A DNA stretch of 64,000 nucleotides. Source: an uncultured Saprospiraceae bacterium. Its GTDB lineage: Bacteria; Bacteroidota; Bacteroidia; Chitinophagales; Saprospiraceae. Below the pieces are notes generated by a model. It was not told where the DNA came from and made no database searches. It was given only the letters and a program-made list of their open reading frames with translations. Below are positions 26,698 through 33,150 of the stretch, piece after piece; the stretch's first letter is position 1, and each line of letters begins with the position of its first letter. Position numbers and translations under genes: made by a program. The stretch lies in the NCBI GenBank assembly GCA_937921825.1, contig CAKZVK010000018.1, forward strand, positions 55,292-119,291, read 5' to 3'.

Positions 26698-27420
26698 TTA
26701 ATCAGTGCTTACGATTCGTTGACTATTTACAAGTAAATTCATTATTCGTCTGACTTCCTTTTTACAGAGCTCCGCATCCTGCTTTTCTATGGTACCTGTA
26801 TGGGCTGCGGGGTTTCTCAGATTATTTACCAAGTCATTAATGCTTTCTAGAAAACTGACTTCTAAAATATCTTCTGCATAAGTGAGCAAAACAAATTTTC
26901 TCAAATCTTGAAAGAGTTCACTTTTCTTGAGAGTCTTACCAGATTCCTTTTTTATCATATCTAATACTATTCTCATAGTACCTAATTCGTACTTATCTTT
27001 ATTGCTAGTCATCAGTCTTTTGCCTAATCCTCCAATATTCCCTGGATTGATTGCAATTTGTTCTTTCAAGAACTTTTTTAATTCTGTATCGTCTTCCTCG
27101 GCATTAAATCGTTCGTAGATATACTCATGGAAAGGAACAAAAATCTTTGCTGATAATTCATTTTCTAAGGCGCTACAATAGCTCGTCACAAAGGGCTTGT
27201 ATGAGCCTGTCATACTCTTATCCAAGGAAGAAACTAAATCTTCTGCGGTGCAGAGATCCAAAAGACTCTGCTCTTCTAATAAACTAGACTGTGAGCACCA
27301 CTCTCCAATTTGATCAGCCATCAAGGCCATTTTCTTTTCCTTATCCAACTCCTCATAAGATATCCCCCGCTCCTCACTCTCATGGATCTCATGATTAAGC
27401 AATAGGAGTCGCTTAAGCAC
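26698..27420 (-). CDS. HEPN-like domain protein joined to a methylase-type tail, probably truncated
   Basis: 240 residues from a GTG at 27420. The first 30 residues (LKRLLLLNHEIHESEERG), together with the in-frame sequence upstream (VRYTIYPEARKE), look like the extreme C-terminus of an Eco57I/PglX-type DNA methylase. The remainder is helical and contains LVNNLRNPAAHTG near residue 205, which fits the Rx4-6H motif of HEPN domains, RNA-cleaving or RNA-binding modules frequent in defence systems. The frame continues upstream to 27567 without an ATG, so I read this as the 3' remnant of a longer methylase-HEPN gene. The family calls come from motif memory. Confidence 0.55.
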   Translation of the reverse strand: MLKRLLLLNHEIHESEERGISYEELDKEKKMALMADQIGEWCSQSSLLEEQSLLDLCTAEDLVSSLDKSMTGSYKPFVTSYCSALENELSAKIFVPFHEYIYERFNAEEDDTELKKFLKEQIAINPGNIGGLGKRLMTSNKDKYELGTMRIVLDMIKKESGKTLKKSELFQDLRKFVLLTYAEDILEVSFLESINDLVNNLRNPAAHTGTIEKQDAELCKKEVRRIMNLLVNSQRIVSTD

Positions 27421-27567
27421 TTCCTTGCGAGCCTCAGGATAGATGGTATAGCGGACCCGATCATTTTCTGGGAGGTAGTAGGCTTTTACGGTCTGGATGA
27501 TGAGCTGATGGTTCCGCCTAAGCGGAATCAGACAGTCTAGATGTCTGTCTGAAATCAGCGAACCTGA
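27421..27567 (-). other. In-frame upstream stub of the methylase-like tail and REP-like hairpins
   Basis: The minus-strand frame of the HEPN gene stays open to the TGA at 27570-27568. Up to about 27507 it reads like protein (QTVKAYYLPENDRVRY); beyond that it runs into inverted repeats (TTCCGC-CTAA-GCGGAA at about 27512-27527; AGACAG and CTGTCT flanking 27531-27552). The original gene was therefore probably cut near 27507-27530. Confidence 0.5.
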
Positions 27568-27610
27568 TCATCAGATCAGAGCGGGCTAGCAAGAGTCACG
27601 TCCTGAAAAG

Positions 27611-27642
27611 CAAAAAGCCCCAACTTTCGTTGAGGCTTTTGC
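27611..27642 (-). terminator. Terminator at the distal junction
   Basis: On the minus strand AAAAGCC-T-CAAC-GAAA-GTTG-G-GGCTTTTT forms a stem with a GNRA-type loop and T-run. It follows the 17-bp tRNA 3'-end copy exactly as a terminator would follow the intact tRNA-Asp, so it is probably the tRNA's original terminator before insertion. Confidence 0.75.
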
Positions 27643-27656
27643 GGTCTGGACGGGAC
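27640..27656. repeat. Distal attachment site (17-bp tRNA 3'-end copy)
   Basis: TGCGGTCTGGACGGGAC, identical to 32535-32551 inside tRNA-Asp. It covers the acceptor 3' strand and part of the T arm; sequence identity ends directly after it on the element side. Confidence 0.85.
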
Positions 27657-27756
27657 GTCAAAAGTTGAATTTGTTAGGGTTAGGCTAAATATCATTTCTT
27701 ACATAAGTGTCTGATAGTCAATAGTAGTTTATTTAAATCCATTTAGGTCTATTTAA

Positions 27757-27784
27757 AAAAAACGTGTTACTATTCGTGTTACTA
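27757..27784. repeat. 28-bp direct repeat, integrase-proximal copy
   Basis: 28 bases identical to 32465-32492, same orientation. It contains the 12-mer CGTGTTACTATT twice in tandem (27763-27786). It is 100 bp inside the distal attachment site and 40 bp before the integrase start, a typical place for integrase arm-type sites or autoregulation. Confidence 0.85.
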
Positions 27785-27823
27785 TTCAAGTTGATGTATC
27801 TTTAGATAGTTCAAATAATTATA

Positions 27824-29170
27824 ATGTCGAATAACGTAAGGTTCTATTTGAATAGAACACTATCCAACGGGAAACGGGCAATACTTCTTAGAGTCCGTAT
27901 TAATAAAAAACCATTTGAGTATCAAACTGGTCATGCTATTCTACCTGAGTTGTGGGATAATGCAACAAACCGACCAATTAAAAAGAAATCGGTTATTGAG
28001 CCTTTCAAAGATGGCAACCCCAATATTGATATTGAGCTAAAAAACATTAGCACAAGATTAGATAACCTAACAAGACTTGTAAAACAGGAGTTGTTAGCTT
28101 CTAGCATAAAGGACGAAATAATTGACTTTAAGGTACTGAGAGAAAGTCTGAATGAAAGTTTTAAGAAAGTAAAGAATAGCGCAAAGGCTGAAAGAGAGAG
28201 TAAAAACAAAACCTTGAACGAGTTTGTCATAAAGTTCATAAAAGGAATAGAGAACGGGACAATTACTTATTCAACTAGAGGCAATGTCAAAAAATACAGT
28301 CCCGGTACAATCAAGGGTTACAAAGAATGGAAAACACAGTTCGATTTATTCCAAAAGGCTACAAATAAAGAGTATGACTTTGGAGATATAGATATGGAGT
28401 TCTACAGGAGGTATTGCAACTACTTTCTAAAAAAGAACTATACCACCAATTCACTAGGAAAACAGATCAAACATCTTAAAGCCATTATGAAGAGGAGTCT
28501 GGAAAAGTACCACGATAACAAAGAATTTTTAAACAAGGAATTTCAAACACCATCAGAGGAGGTCGAATCAATCTACTTAACAGAATCAGAATTAACACGA
28601 TTCTATAATTATGATCTTTCCGATAGACCGCATTTAGAGCGCGATAGAGACGTTTTCCTTATTGGGTGCTACACCGCATTAAGGTTTTCTGATTTCAGCC
28701 GTATAAGACCAGAGCATATTTCAAGTATTGATGGAGTTGATTATTTGGAAATAGCCACAACAAAAACTAAAGACAAAGTAATTGTACCAATTCGACCAGA
28801 ACTAAAGAGCATACTAAAAAAGTATTCTTACAAGATTCCCAAAACCTATGAGCAGAAAGTAAATAAGTCAATTAAGCTCATAGCAAAGGAGTTAAAGATA
28901 AACGAGATAGAAACTATAACTGGCACTATAGGAGGTGTTTCCATAACAAAAGAGTATGCTAGATATGAATTAATCAAGACTCACACCGCAAGACGTACAG
29001 GAGCTACACTAATGTATGATGCAAAGATTGCACCGTTGGACATTATGAAAATCACAGGACACAAGAAATTAGAAAGTCTACTGAGGTACATCAAAGTGAC
29101 TAAGAAAGAAACGGCTAAGAAGCTTTCAACTAATGAATTTTTTACTGGTCCTAAGCTCAGAGCGGTATGA
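27824..29170 (+). CDS. Tyrosine recombinase / phage-type integrase
   Basis: 448 residues. The N-terminal arm-binding domain (LLRVRINKKPFEYQTG, residues 20-40) and the SAM-like core-binding domain (about 130-225) precede the catalytic domain: Arg in TALRFSDFSRI (about 285), HTARRTGATL (about 385-394, HxxR), GHKKLESLLRYIKV with the His and the Tyr nucleophile (about 422). This is the domain order of integrases of Bacteroidota mobile elements. It starts with ATG and overlaps the next small gene (ATGA). Confidence 0.93.
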   Translation: MSNNVRFYLNRTLSNGKRAILLRVRINKKPFEYQTGHAILPELWDNATNRPIKKKSVIEPFKDGNPNIDIELKNISTRLDNLTRLVKQELLASSIKDEIIDFKVLRESLNESFKKVKNSAKAERESKNKTLNEFVIKFIKGIENGTITYSTRGNVKKYSPGTIKGYKEWKTQFDLFQKATNKEYDFGDIDMEFYRRYCNYFLKKNYTTNSLGKQIKHLKAIMKRSLEKYHDNKEFLNKEFQTPSEEVESIYLTESELTRFYNYDLSDRPHLERDRDVFLIGCYTALRFSDFSRIRPEHISSIDGVDYLEIATTKTKDKVIVPIRPELKSILKKYSYKIPKTYEQKVNKSIKLIAKELKINEIETITGTIGGVSITKEYARYELIKTHTARRTGATLMYDAKIAPLDIMKITGHKKLESLLRYIKVTKKETAKKLSTNEFFTGPKLRAV

Positions 29171-29292
29171 AATACCCACGCGACCCAAGACTAACAAAAG
29201 AGTATCTCATTTATGTACTATTCATGTTTGCAGTTACCGCTATAGTAATTGGCTTACTTGACTACTTCCAAATAACAAACTTTAGTGAATAA
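29167..29292 (+). CDS. 41-residue single-pass membrane peptide
   Basis: Starts at the ATG that overlaps the integrase stop codon (ATGA) and ends two bases before the next ATG. The peptide has a charged N-terminus (MKYPRDPRLTKEYL) and one hydrophobic helix (IYVLFMFAVTAIVIGLL). The overlaps on both sides suggest translational coupling and support a real gene. Function unknown. Confidence 0.55.
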   Translation: MKYPRDPRLTKEYLIYVLFMFAVTAIVIGLLDYFQITNFSE

Positions 29293-29293
29293 A

Positions 29294-29527
29294 ATGACAA
29301 CAGGACATTTTGAACCTATTAGCTATTCAGAGTTATTGCGAAAGGCTTATGACGCCAGTACAGGACCATTAATTGCAAAGGAGTATCAAACTATGGTCCA
29401 ATGGCTAAACGGCTACTACAAAGACAAAGAGCTACTTAGGAACACAAGTTGTTTATACTTGGAAAGAGGGGTTAAGGTTATTTACTCTGAAATAGAATTG
29501 ACTAATGCAGTCAGTTACCTGAATTAG
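29294..29527 (+). CDS. Unknown 77-aa element protein
   Basis: Starts at ATG 29294, just after the membrane peptide gene; a GTG three codons upstream overlaps that gene and is less likely. The soluble helical sequence (YSELLRKAYDASTGPLIAK, YQTMVQWLNGYYKDKELL) matches no family I recognise. It is part of the element's operon-like run. Confidence 0.55.
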   Translation: MTTGHFEPISYSELLRKAYDASTGPLIAKEYQTMVQWLNGYYKDKELLRNTSCLYLERGVKVIYSEIELTNAVSYLN

Positions 29528-29556
29528 TCACATAAACTATTGTAAAAATCAATCAA

Positions 29557-30276
29557 ATGTATATTTCTAATATAATTAAAGATCAAACATATCTGGATTA
29601 TTGCCACTATCTTGAAAAGCTTAGATATCCTAAAATTAAACCTGAGGTTAAGGAGTTTTTAAAAATGAAATTTGATGCACTACCTATCAAAGGAAAGGTA
29701 TTGTTCTTTTGCTCAGACATTGATATTGCACAGTTATATTTTTCAATAGACGATAAAGAAAAAAGACGTTTTTGGCTTAATGAAGAAGATAGACGATGGC
29801 AAAGGATGGAAAAAAGGTTAAAAAAAATACTTGTTAACGATGGAGTTAAGAATAATAGAGACCTCTTTGATAAACCAGAAGAATTAAAGTACGTAGACGT
29901 TGGTCATAAAATATGCAAAGACATGGTCAATGCATTCAAGAGAATAAAGCTTAATACGGAGCAACCTGAGATCATCCAACTAAATAATAAAATCAATGAG
30001 AGTATAGAGCCAACGGAGATAGAAGGTGAAACAAATAGAATCAGAATATTATACGGATTAGGTATCATAGATCATCTAAATGAAAAATATAAAGAGGCAA
30101 ACAATGGATTAGAAAGTGAGAATCAGATTGCCCAAATATTAATTGATCTAGGAATTACAGAGTCGAAAAAACAATCTACTATACAAGGTATCTTAGCAAA
30201 ACTAAGAAACAAGAAAGTTGATATGAAACAAGACTATATTGATAATAAGTTAAGGCAAATGAACCTCTTAAAGTAA
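29557..30276 (+). CDS. Unknown 239-aa element protein
   Basis: Helical, charged and without signal peptide. The C-terminal 75 residues (RIRILYGLGIIDHLNEKYKE, NQIAQILIDLGITESKKQST) resemble C-terminal modules found in several unknown proteins of Bacteroidota mobile elements that end in a small HTH-like bundle. No catalytic motif seen. It could be cargo, for example defence, or a regulator; I cannot say which. Confidence 0.6.
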   Translation: MYISNIIKDQTYLDYCHYLEKLRYPKIKPEVKEFLKMKFDALPIKGKVLFFCSDIDIAQLYFSIDDKEKRRFWLNEEDRRWQRMEKRLKKILVNDGVKNNRDLFDKPEELKYVDVGHKICKDMVNAFKRIKLNTEQPEIIQLNNKINESIEPTEIEGETNRIRILYGLGIIDHLNEKYKEANNGLESENQIAQILIDLGITESKKQSTIQGILAKLRNKKVDMKQDYIDNKLRQMNLLK

Positions 30277-30336
30277 AATTAGTCATTGACTAACTAATGA
30301 CTAACCTCTATTTGTAGTGAATCAAATTCATTACAG

Positions 30337-30603
30337 ATGGAGAACATTATTCTAACTCAGACGACAAGACAAGACCTAGTAAAAGAAATCTTACAAGGTG
30401 TTCAATCCTTAATCAAGGAATCACAAGACAAAGACTTATTTGAAAACGAATGGTTAACCGCTAAGGAGGTCATGACCTTGCTCAAGATCACTCCTACAAC
30501 CCTATGGAATTACGACAATAAAGGGCTAACACAACCTCAGAAGATTGGAACTCGCAAGAGGTATCATAAGCCTCAGATCATGAAACTATTAGAAAGGAAA
30601 TAG
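30337..30603 (+). CDS. MerR/excisionase-like helix-turn-helix protein
   Basis: 88 residues. NEWLTAKEVMTLLKITPTTL followed by WNYDNKGLTQPQKIG is the winged HTH typical of excisionase-family (HTH_17) proteins common in Bacteroidota integrative elements. It probably acts as the recombination directionality factor or as regulator of the replication gene that follows 54 bp later. Confidence 0.75.
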   Translation: MENIILTQTTRQDLVKEILQGVQSLIKESQDKDLFENEWLTAKEVMTLLKITPTTLWNYDNKGLTQPQKIGTRKRYHKPQIMKLLERK

Positions 30604-30657
30604 AAAGAGCCTTTGCAACTTTCTGCAAAGACTCTTTCAGTTCAAATAATAGTGTAA

Positions 30658-31908
30658 ATGTACGATTATAAAAAGATGGATATAAGCTATCTAGACTTTG
30701 ATAAGCTAAGAGCAAATCAGCTATTAAATTGGTCCATGCTAATTGATGTCAAGTCTGGTGAAATACTTCCAATGCTCATTGATAGATACAAGAGCCGAAA
30801 GACTAGACCAGATGAGGTAGCAGTTTACAAGTCGCTATACTTTGAACGGTTCAATATCAGAAACAAGAAAGGTGATTTAATCAAATCTGAAACCTATCTA
30901 AGTGGAAGCCTACCAAAGTATCATAACAATGGAGATAACAACGCAACAGAATATACCTTACAAGCTCATATTAAAGTCATACGAGAGCTAGAGTCATTGT
31001 TTGGCATTATACCGTCAAAAACGAGAATTCATCACATAGAAGTAAGTACACTACTATTTGGATTGGAATACAGGACCAAAGACATAATTGATAATCTAAT
31101 GTTTCATTCTGTCAGAGGAGGAGGACCAAAGGAATACAACCGTTTAGAAATTGGAGAAAGATCGTTATTCAAGGTTGCTAAAAGAGGACAATACAGTTTA
31201 AAAGCTTACTGTAAAGGATTACAGTTTGATCTTGGTCAAGACGCGTTTAGATTTGAAATTAAGTTCTCTAGAATGGAGCCGTTAAACAATTTAGGGTTTA
31301 TGTATCTATCCCAGACTACAGAACCGAAATATGTAATACTTCTACAAATGGAGTTAGTTAAACGATGGGAAGAAAGTATTCTGTTTGATTGGACCATTAA
31401 CACAGACAGTATTTCAAAAACTCAAATCAATAACCTTAAAGAATTTAGGAACACTAGATATTGGATAGAATTAAGCCCAGTTAAAAGGTGTAAAAAGCTT
31501 AAAGAATATAAAGAGATTGTAAGTCGGTTTTCAGCTAATGTACATCAGTACATTGGGGTAAAGATGAAAGAGAATATTAATAACTTGACCGCATCGGTTC
31601 TACCTATGGATATTAATAAGTTGACCAATAGTATAGTGTCACCTTATGCTAATTCAGATAGAAAGTATCCAGAGTTTGTTTATGTCATGCAACCCCAAGA
31701 ATACGCAAGAAAGAAACTAAGAAATGATGTAAGTAATTTCATTAGAAGTTATGCGAAAAAAGTAAAGAAACTGATTGCATTAGATAAGCCAGAACTAATA
31801 GTAAAAATCCCTTTAACCGATCAAGAGAAAAGATATCTGGTCCAATTCTCTGAGTATACAAATTGGAAATGGTTGTTTTCGATTGTAAGGAAATACTCAA
31901 TAATCTAA
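30658..31908 (+). CDS. Phage/plasmid-type replication initiator (G2P-like)
   Basis: 416 residues. The central part (SGSLPKYHNNGDNNATEYTL, KTRIHHIEVSTLLFGLEY, YSLKAYCKGLQF, DAFRFEIKFSRME) matches the pattern of replication initiators related to filamentous-phage gene II and rolling-circle Rep proteins in Bacteroidota phages and small elements: GSL-hK-HNNG motif, an HIEV strand, a KxYxK-like helix with Tyr, and the FEIK strand. Assignment by motif memory only. A replication gene in a chromosomally integrated element suggests an excised circular, possibly single-stranded, form. Confidence 0.6.
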   Translation: MYDYKKMDISYLDFDKLRANQLLNWSMLIDVKSGEILPMLIDRYKSRKTRPDEVAVYKSLYFERFNIRNKKGDLIKSETYLSGSLPKYHNNGDNNATEYTLQAHIKVIRELESLFGIIPSKTRIHHIEVSTLLFGLEYRTKDIIDNLMFHSVRGGGPKEYNRLEIGERSLFKVAKRGQYSLKAYCKGLQFDLGQDAFRFEIKFSRMEPLNNLGFMYLSQTTEPKYVILLQMELVKRWEESILFDWTINTDSISKTQINNLKEFRNTRYWIELSPVKRCKKLKEYKEIVSRFSANVHQYIGVKMKENINNLTASVLPMDINKLTNSIVSPYANSDRKYPEFVYVMQPQEYARKKLRNDVSNFIRSYAKKVKKLIALDKPELIVKIPLTDQEKRYLVQFSEYTNWKWLFSIVRKYSII

Positions 31909-32036
31909 CTACTATCAAAAGCCTGTAATAACGAGCAAATAACTAGCTCAAGAGTTTTTCCACACTATAGTATTTGTACGAAAATGTCGGAATCTATAAA
32001 GTAGCTCTATTCTAAAGAGTTATTTGAGTCCTCTAA

Positions 32037-32290
32037 TGAAGGTTTTTTAGAGGTCTATTACACGTGCGGAACAATTGCATACAATTTTCACTATAAAGGT
32101 TTTTTGGGGGTCATAACAGATTGAGCAAATCCCGATTTTTTAGAAGTCCTTACGCGTGGGGGTAGTGTCGCAATGAAGGTTTTTTACAAGTCTTATACGT
32201 GCGCAATAAGAACGCAAACGAATTGAACTACGAAGGTTTTTCCAACATCATTACGCGTATGCGAAAACAAGAGTTTTTTGACACGATAAA
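32037..32290. repeat. Degenerate GGTTTTTT...ACGCGT repeats after the replication gene
   Basis: At least five dispersed copies of a motif of the form AAGGTTTTTT, 8-11 nt, then TTACGCGTGCG-like sequence, near 32039, 32096, 32133, 32176 and 32232, spaced about 38-57 bp; shorter AGAGTTTTTT copies occur near 31951, 32271 and 32430. No coding frame. Likely part of the element's origin or control region. Confidence 0.55.
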
Positions 32291-32337
32291 AAGGAGGTGT
32301 TTAGTTTACAGTCGAATAGCAATCGTATGAGCACCAG

Positions 32338-32414
32338 ATAACAACCGAATAACAACCGATAACAACGAGGAAACAACGAGAGAGCAACTCAATAACAACT
32401 CAATAACAACTCAA
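32338..32414. repeat. Iteron-like array (ATAACAAC repeats)
   Basis: Seven direct repeats of 10-12 bp built on ATAACAAC(C/T)(G/C)A, nearly head to tail. The copies at the two ends of the array are most regular. Such arrays are typical binding sites of replication initiators, here fitting the replication gene 430 bp upstream. Confidence 0.7.
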
Positions 32415-32464
32415 AGTCTAGATTCTCAAGAGTTTTTTAACACAGTAAAAGAATAGAGAAAATT

Positions 32465-32492
32465 AAAAAACGTGTTACTATTCGTGTTACTA
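32465..32492. repeat. 28-bp direct repeat, tRNA-proximal copy
   Basis: Identical over 28 bp to 27757-27784 and in the same orientation, 42 bp inside the tRNA-side attachment site. Together they look like paired integrase arm-type sites. Confidence 0.85.
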
Positions 32493-32498
32493 AAATGC

Positions 32499-32533
32499 AA
32501 AAAGACCCTAAGTAATTGATACTCAGAGTCTTT
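32499..32533 (-). terminator. Element-supplied terminator for tRNA-Asp
   Basis: On the minus strand AAAGAC...GTCTTTTT forms an interrupted stem (two mismatches) with a 7-nt loop directly after the tRNA 3' end. It parallels the hairpin at 27611-27642 at the other junction. Confidence 0.6.
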
Positions 32534-32534
32534 A

Positions 32535-32551
32535 TGCGGTCTGGACGGGAC
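32535..32551. repeat. tRNA-side attachment site
   Basis: The 17-bp copy TGCGGTCTGGACGGGAC inside the 3' end of tRNA-Asp, identical to 27640-27656. Confidence 0.85.
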
Positions 32552-32610
32552 TCGAACCCGCGACCCCCTGCGTGACAGGCAGGTATTCTAACCAGCTGAA
32601 CTACCAGACC
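32537..32610 (-). tRNA. tRNA-Asp (GTC)
   Basis: 74 nt. Acceptor stem GGTCTGG/CCAGACC, D arm with GTTCAGCTGGTTAGAAT, anticodon stem-loop CCTGC-CTGTCAC-GCAGG with anticodon GTC, T arm CGGGTTCGAGTCCCG, discriminator G. CCA is not encoded (GCAT follows). Its 3' end serves as the attachment site of the adjacent element. Confidence 0.97.
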
Positions 32611-33092
32611 TTATTCTTATGTAGTTACTTTCTATTTATTTTTTTTGTTTGAGCTAGCAGGTAAGTTAGAATACCTGCGCTCTACTCTCCACGAGCCGTT
32701 GTTCGTGGTTCTCTCCTTAAAGAGTGAAGAATTTCACTCTTTTCCTTCTCTTCGATCCGGACCAGTCGGTCATCATAACCAGCTGAACTACCAGACCTTT
32801 ATTCTTTAGTAGTTATATTTCTTCTGTTTTTCTAACTGCGAGCCATTGTTCACAGTTCAAGTCTAAAAAAGTAATTGAGATTTTTTTAGACTTGCATCTT
32901 AGCTTTTCAGCGAAGGCAAAAGTAAATAGGTTTTTCATCATATACAAACCAATTTTTGCTAATAACCTTCCTGCTTATTCAAGCAACTGTGTTACAGTTA
33001 GTTAGAGGAAATCGAAGTAAAAAAAGGCCATTATTCATGGTCTAATCAGGTGTTTTTACACTGATTTTAGCTAGATATGAGCCTCATGAGTA
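32611..33092. other. Non-coding region upstream of tRNA-Asp with a decayed duplication
   Basis: No gene. Two strong hairpins: AAAGAGTGAA-GAAT-TTCACTCTTT (32719-32742) and AAGTCTAAAAAA/TTTTTTAGACTT (32859-32870, 32882-32893). Each follows a related CGAGCC(G/A)TTGTTC segment (32692 and 32839, 147 bp apart). An inverted fragment matching the tRNA (GTTAGAATACCTGC, about 32665-32678) is also present. This is consistent with an old duplication of the tRNA-Asp unit with its 5' flank. Confidence 0.6.
32776..32799 (-). pseudogene. 5' fragment of a second tRNA-Asp
   Basis: 24 bases identical to 32589-32612, covering the 5' acceptor strand and D arm of tRNA-Asp. The rest of the gene is replaced by unrelated sequence, so it cannot fold as a tRNA. 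Confidence 0.75.
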
Positions 33093-33132
33093 CAAAAAAG
33101 AAAAGGCCACTTCAAAACGAAGCAGCCTTTTC
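33093..33132 (-). terminator. Terminator of the giant HYR protein gene
   Basis: GAAAAGGC (33100-33107) pairs with GCCTTTTC (33125-33132), with an inner CTTC/GAAG pairing; on the minus strand it is followed by a T-run. It starts 19 bp after the stop codon at 33151. Confidence 0.8.
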
Positions 33133-33150
33133 ATGTCCTATCAAATTAAA

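Larger units (their letters stand above)
27640..32551. mobile_element. 4.9-kb integrative element in tRNA-Asp
   Basis: Bounded by a 17-bp direct repeat of the tRNA-Asp 3' end (27640-27656 and 32535-32551). It contains, in order on the plus strand, a tyrosine recombinase, three unknown small genes, an HTH (excisionase-like) gene, a replication protein, and about 600 bp of repeat-rich non-coding DNA. There is no relaxase, conjugation, capsid or packaging gene, so this is a minimal satellite-like or plasmid-like integrative element. Insertion keeps the tRNA intact because the element supplies the missing 3' sequence and a replacement terminator. Confidence 0.85.

Noticed and set aside
32037..32414. 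Possible CRISPR array
   Set aside because: The repeats are degenerate and of differing length and spacing, the iterons are only 10-12 bp, and there are no cas genes.
27640..32551. Filamentous prophage
   Set aside because: The replication protein is of that general type, but no Zot-like ATPase, coat or adsorption genes are present.
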